This document shows, piece by piece, positions 63,333-64,000 of a stretch of DNA of 64,000 nt. The stretch spans positions 2,671,501-2,735,500 of the forward strand of contig NZ_CP006877.1 in assembly GCF_000816845.1 (NCBI RefSeq), given 5' to 3'. The position numbers and the translations under genes were made by a program. The DNA is from Rhizobium gallicum bv. gallicum R602sp (lineage in GTDB: Bacteria > Pseudomonadota > Alphaproteobacteria > Rhizobiales > Rhizobiaceae). Under the pieces are notes generated by a model. That model saw only the letters and a list, made by a program, of their open reading frames with translations, ran no database searches and was not told the origin of the DNA. Within the stretch, counting starts at the first letter, position 1. Every line of letters begins with the position of its first letter.

Positions 63333-64000
63333 ATGCGGCAGGAAAAGACCCGCATCGATTGGCTCGACATCGCCAAGGGGATGTCGATCATCCTCGTGGT
63401 CATCTACCACACGCTCCTCTACCACGACTTCCACGAGATTGCGCCGGACCTTTATGCCCGCATCAGCGGCATCATGACGCCGATCCGGATGCCGCTGTTT
63501 TTCACCGTCTCCGGCTTTCTTGCGGCATCGGCCGTACAGGCGCCCTGGCGCGACTTCCTGAGCCGGAAGATCTGGCTGCTCATCTATCTCTTCGCCGTCT
63601 GGAGCACCGCGCGCTGGCTGTTCTTCCACTATATCCAGACCAATGCCCTGGTACCGGCCGAAGGCAGCGATCCCTACCAGTTGATCGAGATGTGGTGGGC
63701 GCCCAATACAGGCATCTGGTTCATCTGGGCACTGGCAATCTTCATGGTCGCCACGAAGCTTCTTTCTTCCGCCCATCATGCGACGTCGATCGCGATCGCC
63801 GCCATGGTCTCGATCCTGACTTTCGGCGAGCATCTGCAGATCGATCTCTTTACCCATCGCAATGTGCTGCAGTATTTCGTCTTCTTCCTCTTCGGTTGCT
63901 GGTACGGAAAATCCGTGGTCGGCACGATCACGCAGCGCCCGCTTCTGATGGCATTCGGCGGCTTCCTGCTGTTTGCGGCACTCTATCTGTTGCGCTGGCG
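63333..64000 (+). CDS. acyltransferase family 3 membrane protein (partial, runs off the window)
   Basis: An open frame from ATG 63333 (AGAGGG upstream) to the window end, at least 222 residues. It starts RIDWLDIAKGMSIILVVIYHTLLYH, a typical acyltransferase-3 opening with the catalytic His, and has several membrane helices (PLFFTVSGFLAAS; IWLLIYLFAVWSTARWLFF; IWFIWALAIFMVATKLL). Such proteins O-acetylate sugars or surface polymers; NolL-type fucose acetylases belong here. Complete length is not visible. Confidence 0.88.
   Translation, partial: MRQEKTRIDWLDIAKGMSIILVVIYHTLLYHDFHEIAPDLYARISGIMTPIRMPLFFTVSGFLAASAVQAPWRDFLSRKIWLLIYLFAVWSTARWLFFHYIQTNALVPAEGSDPYQLIEMWWAPNTGIWFIWALAIFMVATKLLSSAHHATSIAIAAMVSILTFGEHLQIDLFTHRNVLQYFVFFLFGCWYGKSVVGTITQRPLLMAFGGFLLFAALYLLRW

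Noticed and set aside
1..64000. tRNA, rRNA, CRISPR, insertion sequences, prophage
   Set aside because: No cloverleaf-like GGTTCGAATCC context, no regular direct repeats with spacers, no transposase or phage domains were found by reading both strands.

Overview
The window is about 60% GC and reads as chromosomal DNA of an alphaproteobacterium of the Rhizobiaceae, most likely Rhizobium or a close relative. The markers are a fused anthranilate synthase trpE(G) with a WWW leader peptide, a choline transporter choXWV, a NolR-type regulator, BacA, a TonB-dependent heme receptor with a candidate RirA (IRO) box, and a ClpP paralogue. I see no rRNA, tRNA, insertion sequence, phage genes or CRISPR array. 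Most genes are ordinary core or accessory chromosomal genes.

Layout. 0-5.3 kb: Nudix hydrolase, metallophosphoesterase, TPR lipo/secreted protein, an ECF sigma/anti-sigma pair, a frameshifted quinone oxidoreductase divergent from an HxlR regulator. 5.3-8.5 kb: leuA with an upstream Leu-rich leader peptide, then a BenE-type transporter. 8.7-13.9 kb: ClpP paralogue, DUF2076 protein, a CDF efflux-queF pair, a MarR-GNAT pair. 13.9-18.6 kb: trpE(G) with its trpL attenuator, and a heme receptor. 18.8-26.3 kb: extensin-like protein, fhs coupled to a tiny secreted Cys protein, a LuxR-type regulator, a decayed PAS gene, DUF2333, a coiled-coil protein and thymidine kinase. 26.5-30.8 kb: choXWV, a HugZ-like protein and nolR. 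31-38.4 kb: omega-amino-acid aminotransferase, a lipase-like hydrolase, an amino-acid binding protein, adenine deaminase, alpha-glucosidase. 38.6-44.1 kb: an oppABCDF operon. 44.2-57.5 kb: small secreted protein, a pseudogene, KDG kinase, glycosyltransferase, a secreted esterase divergent from a one-Cys MarR, Der, a YfgM-like protein, NnrU, polysaccharide deacetylase, BacA, an MFS permease divergent from PadR. 57.5-64 kb: methionine aminopeptidase, an LLM flavin oxidoreductase, an ECF42-DGPF-SRPBCC module, a disrupted TetR gene beside a DUF1348 gene, and the start of an acyltransferase.

How genes work together. Two amino-acid biosynthesis genes (leuA, trpE) each sit behind a short peptide whose start codon lies at the predicted transcription start, so both look like leaderless leader peptides controlling attenuation. 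Nutrient uptake is prominent (choline, peptides, amino acids, heme), with regulators (MarR, PadR, HxlR, OhrR-like) next to probable targets and with visible palindromic operators. NolR and BacA are classical rhizobial symbiosis-related functions.

The strongest observation is the leaderless leucine leader upstream of leuA, matching the architecture of the trp leader 9 kb away. Four genes carry frameshifts; whether these are true decay or sequence errors cannot be told from this sequence alone.
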